Part shown: one piece after another, positions 63,570 through 64,000 of the stretch
How the letters are laid out: the number at the start of each line of letters is the position of its first letter
Position numbering within the stretch: the first letter of the stretch is position 1
Origin: Muribaculaceae bacterium
GTDB lineage: Bacteria; Bacteroidota; Bacteroidia; Bacteroidales; Muribaculaceae
DNA length: 64,000 bases
Assembly: GCA_009775355.1 (NCBI GenBank)
Contig: VSPN01000003.1
Coordinates: 1-64,000 of the forward strand
Direction of reading: 5' to 3'
Made by a program: the position numbers and the translations under genes
Notes under the pieces: generated by a model
Database searches by the model: none
The model's input: only the letters and a program-made list of their open reading frames with translations
Told to the model about the DNA's origin: nothing

Positions 63570-64000
63570 ATGGGAAGAGCATTTGAATACCGCAAGGCCC
63601 GCAAGCTCAAGCGTTGGGGCAATATGAGCCGTACGTTCACACGTATCGGCAAGGAGATCACGATAGCCGCCAAGGCCGGCGGACCGGATCCTGACACAAA
63701 CCCGCGTCTGCGTGCGCTCATGCAGAACGCCAAGGCCGCCAACATGCCGAAAGACACTGTAGAGCGTGCCATCAAGAAAGCTACCGAAAAAGACGCGAGC
63801 GATTACAAGGAGATCGTATACGAAGGATACGGCCCCCACGGAATCGCCATAGTTGTCGAGACTGCCACTGACAATAACCAGCGCACAGTCGCCAACGTGC
63901 GCAGCTACTTCAACAAACATGGCGGATCGCTCGGCACCCAGGGCTCGCTGTCGTTCCTGTTCGACCACAAGAGTGTTTTTCATGTGAAACCCTCGGATGC
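63570..64000 (+). CDS. YebC/PmpR-family regulator, 5' part
   Basis: From the ATG at 63570 the reading frame is open to the window end (143 codons). It begins [20 protein letters not shown] and has [20 protein letters not shown] and [14 protein letters not shown], the conserved blocks of the YebC family. Members bind DNA as regulators or assist ribosomes in translating proline stretches. The gene lies 59 nt after pheT. The C-terminus is beyond the window. Confidence 0.95.
   Translation, partial: MGRAFEYRKARKLKRWGNMSRTFTRIGKEITIAAKAGGPDPDTNPRLRALMQNAKAANMPKDTVERAIKKATEKDASDYKEIVYEGYGPHGIAIVVETATDNNQRTVANVRSYFNKHGGSLGTQGSLSFLFDHKSVFHVKPSD

Overview
The window looks like a chromosomal segment of a Bacteroidales bacterium, most likely of the Muribaculaceae/Prevotella-like side of the order. 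The grounds are a SusC/SusD/SusE/SusF-type outer-membrane locus, DUF4836- and DUF4834-like genes, an ATP-type PEP carboxykinase, secreted proteins ending in a type IX secretion-like tail, and promoters of the Bacteroidetes form TTTG-N19/20-TAnnTTTG. Species cannot be fixed by eye.

Layout. 1-750: the first codons of a minus-strand gene cut by the left edge, tRNA-Ser(TGA) with its terminator, and the C-terminal half of an AraC regulator broken by a stop codon. 765-8923: a two-gene minus-strand unit encoding a 732-residue secreted protein and a 1973-residue GLUG-repeat protein, read from a good promoter about 530 nt upstream. 9605-17340: an ArnT-like glycosyltransferase, an AraC regulator, pckA, and a small cluster of an atypical SDR, a DUF115/MptE-like protein and an unknown protein. 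17513-26508: a Sus-like nutrient-uptake locus (susC, susD, two lipoproteins, and a separately transcribed secreted glycan-binding-like protein) with no glycoside hydrolase in view. 26900-30119: an overlapping ABC transporter/DUF4836 operon, followed by tRNA-Tyr(GTA). 30500-38735: a second giant GLUG protein (2103 residues) divergent from a membrane TPR/HTH regulator. 38870-46174: pfkA divergent from a long plus-strand housekeeping block (HAD phosphatase, ribF, upp, recF, DUF721, thioesterase, SIS isomerase, TPR protein, ribH). 46275-55302, minus strand: SlyD-like PPIase, two envelope proteins, a 7TM-HD phosphodiesterase overlapping rel (ppGpp), a small membrane protein and lpxB. 55372-64000, plus strand: a beta-helix lipoprotein, psd-pssA-DUF4834, a Cof-type HAD phosphatase, an orphan histidine kinase, pheT and the start of a YebC-family gene.

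How the parts fit. Much of the content serves the envelope: phospholipid synthesis (psd, pssA), lipid A (lpxB, possibly the SIS isomerase and the ArnT-like enzyme), TonB-dependent uptake, and large surface or secreted proteins. Riboflavin/FAD (ribF, ribH), gluconeogenesis/glycolysis (pckA, pfkA) and replication/repair (recF, DUF721) genes complete a core-genome picture. I see no insertion sequences, CRISPR arrays or prophage.

The most distinctive signals are: TAnnTTTG boxes placed exactly 4 or 8 nt before ATG codons, suggesting leaderless mRNAs; two giant GLUG proteins and two other secreted proteins sharing a C-terminal tail; a long unexplained leader at 8924-9452; an SDR lacking its catalytic tyrosine next to two uncharacterised genes; a C10 tract 4 nt before recF; and several unusually long perfect hairpins.
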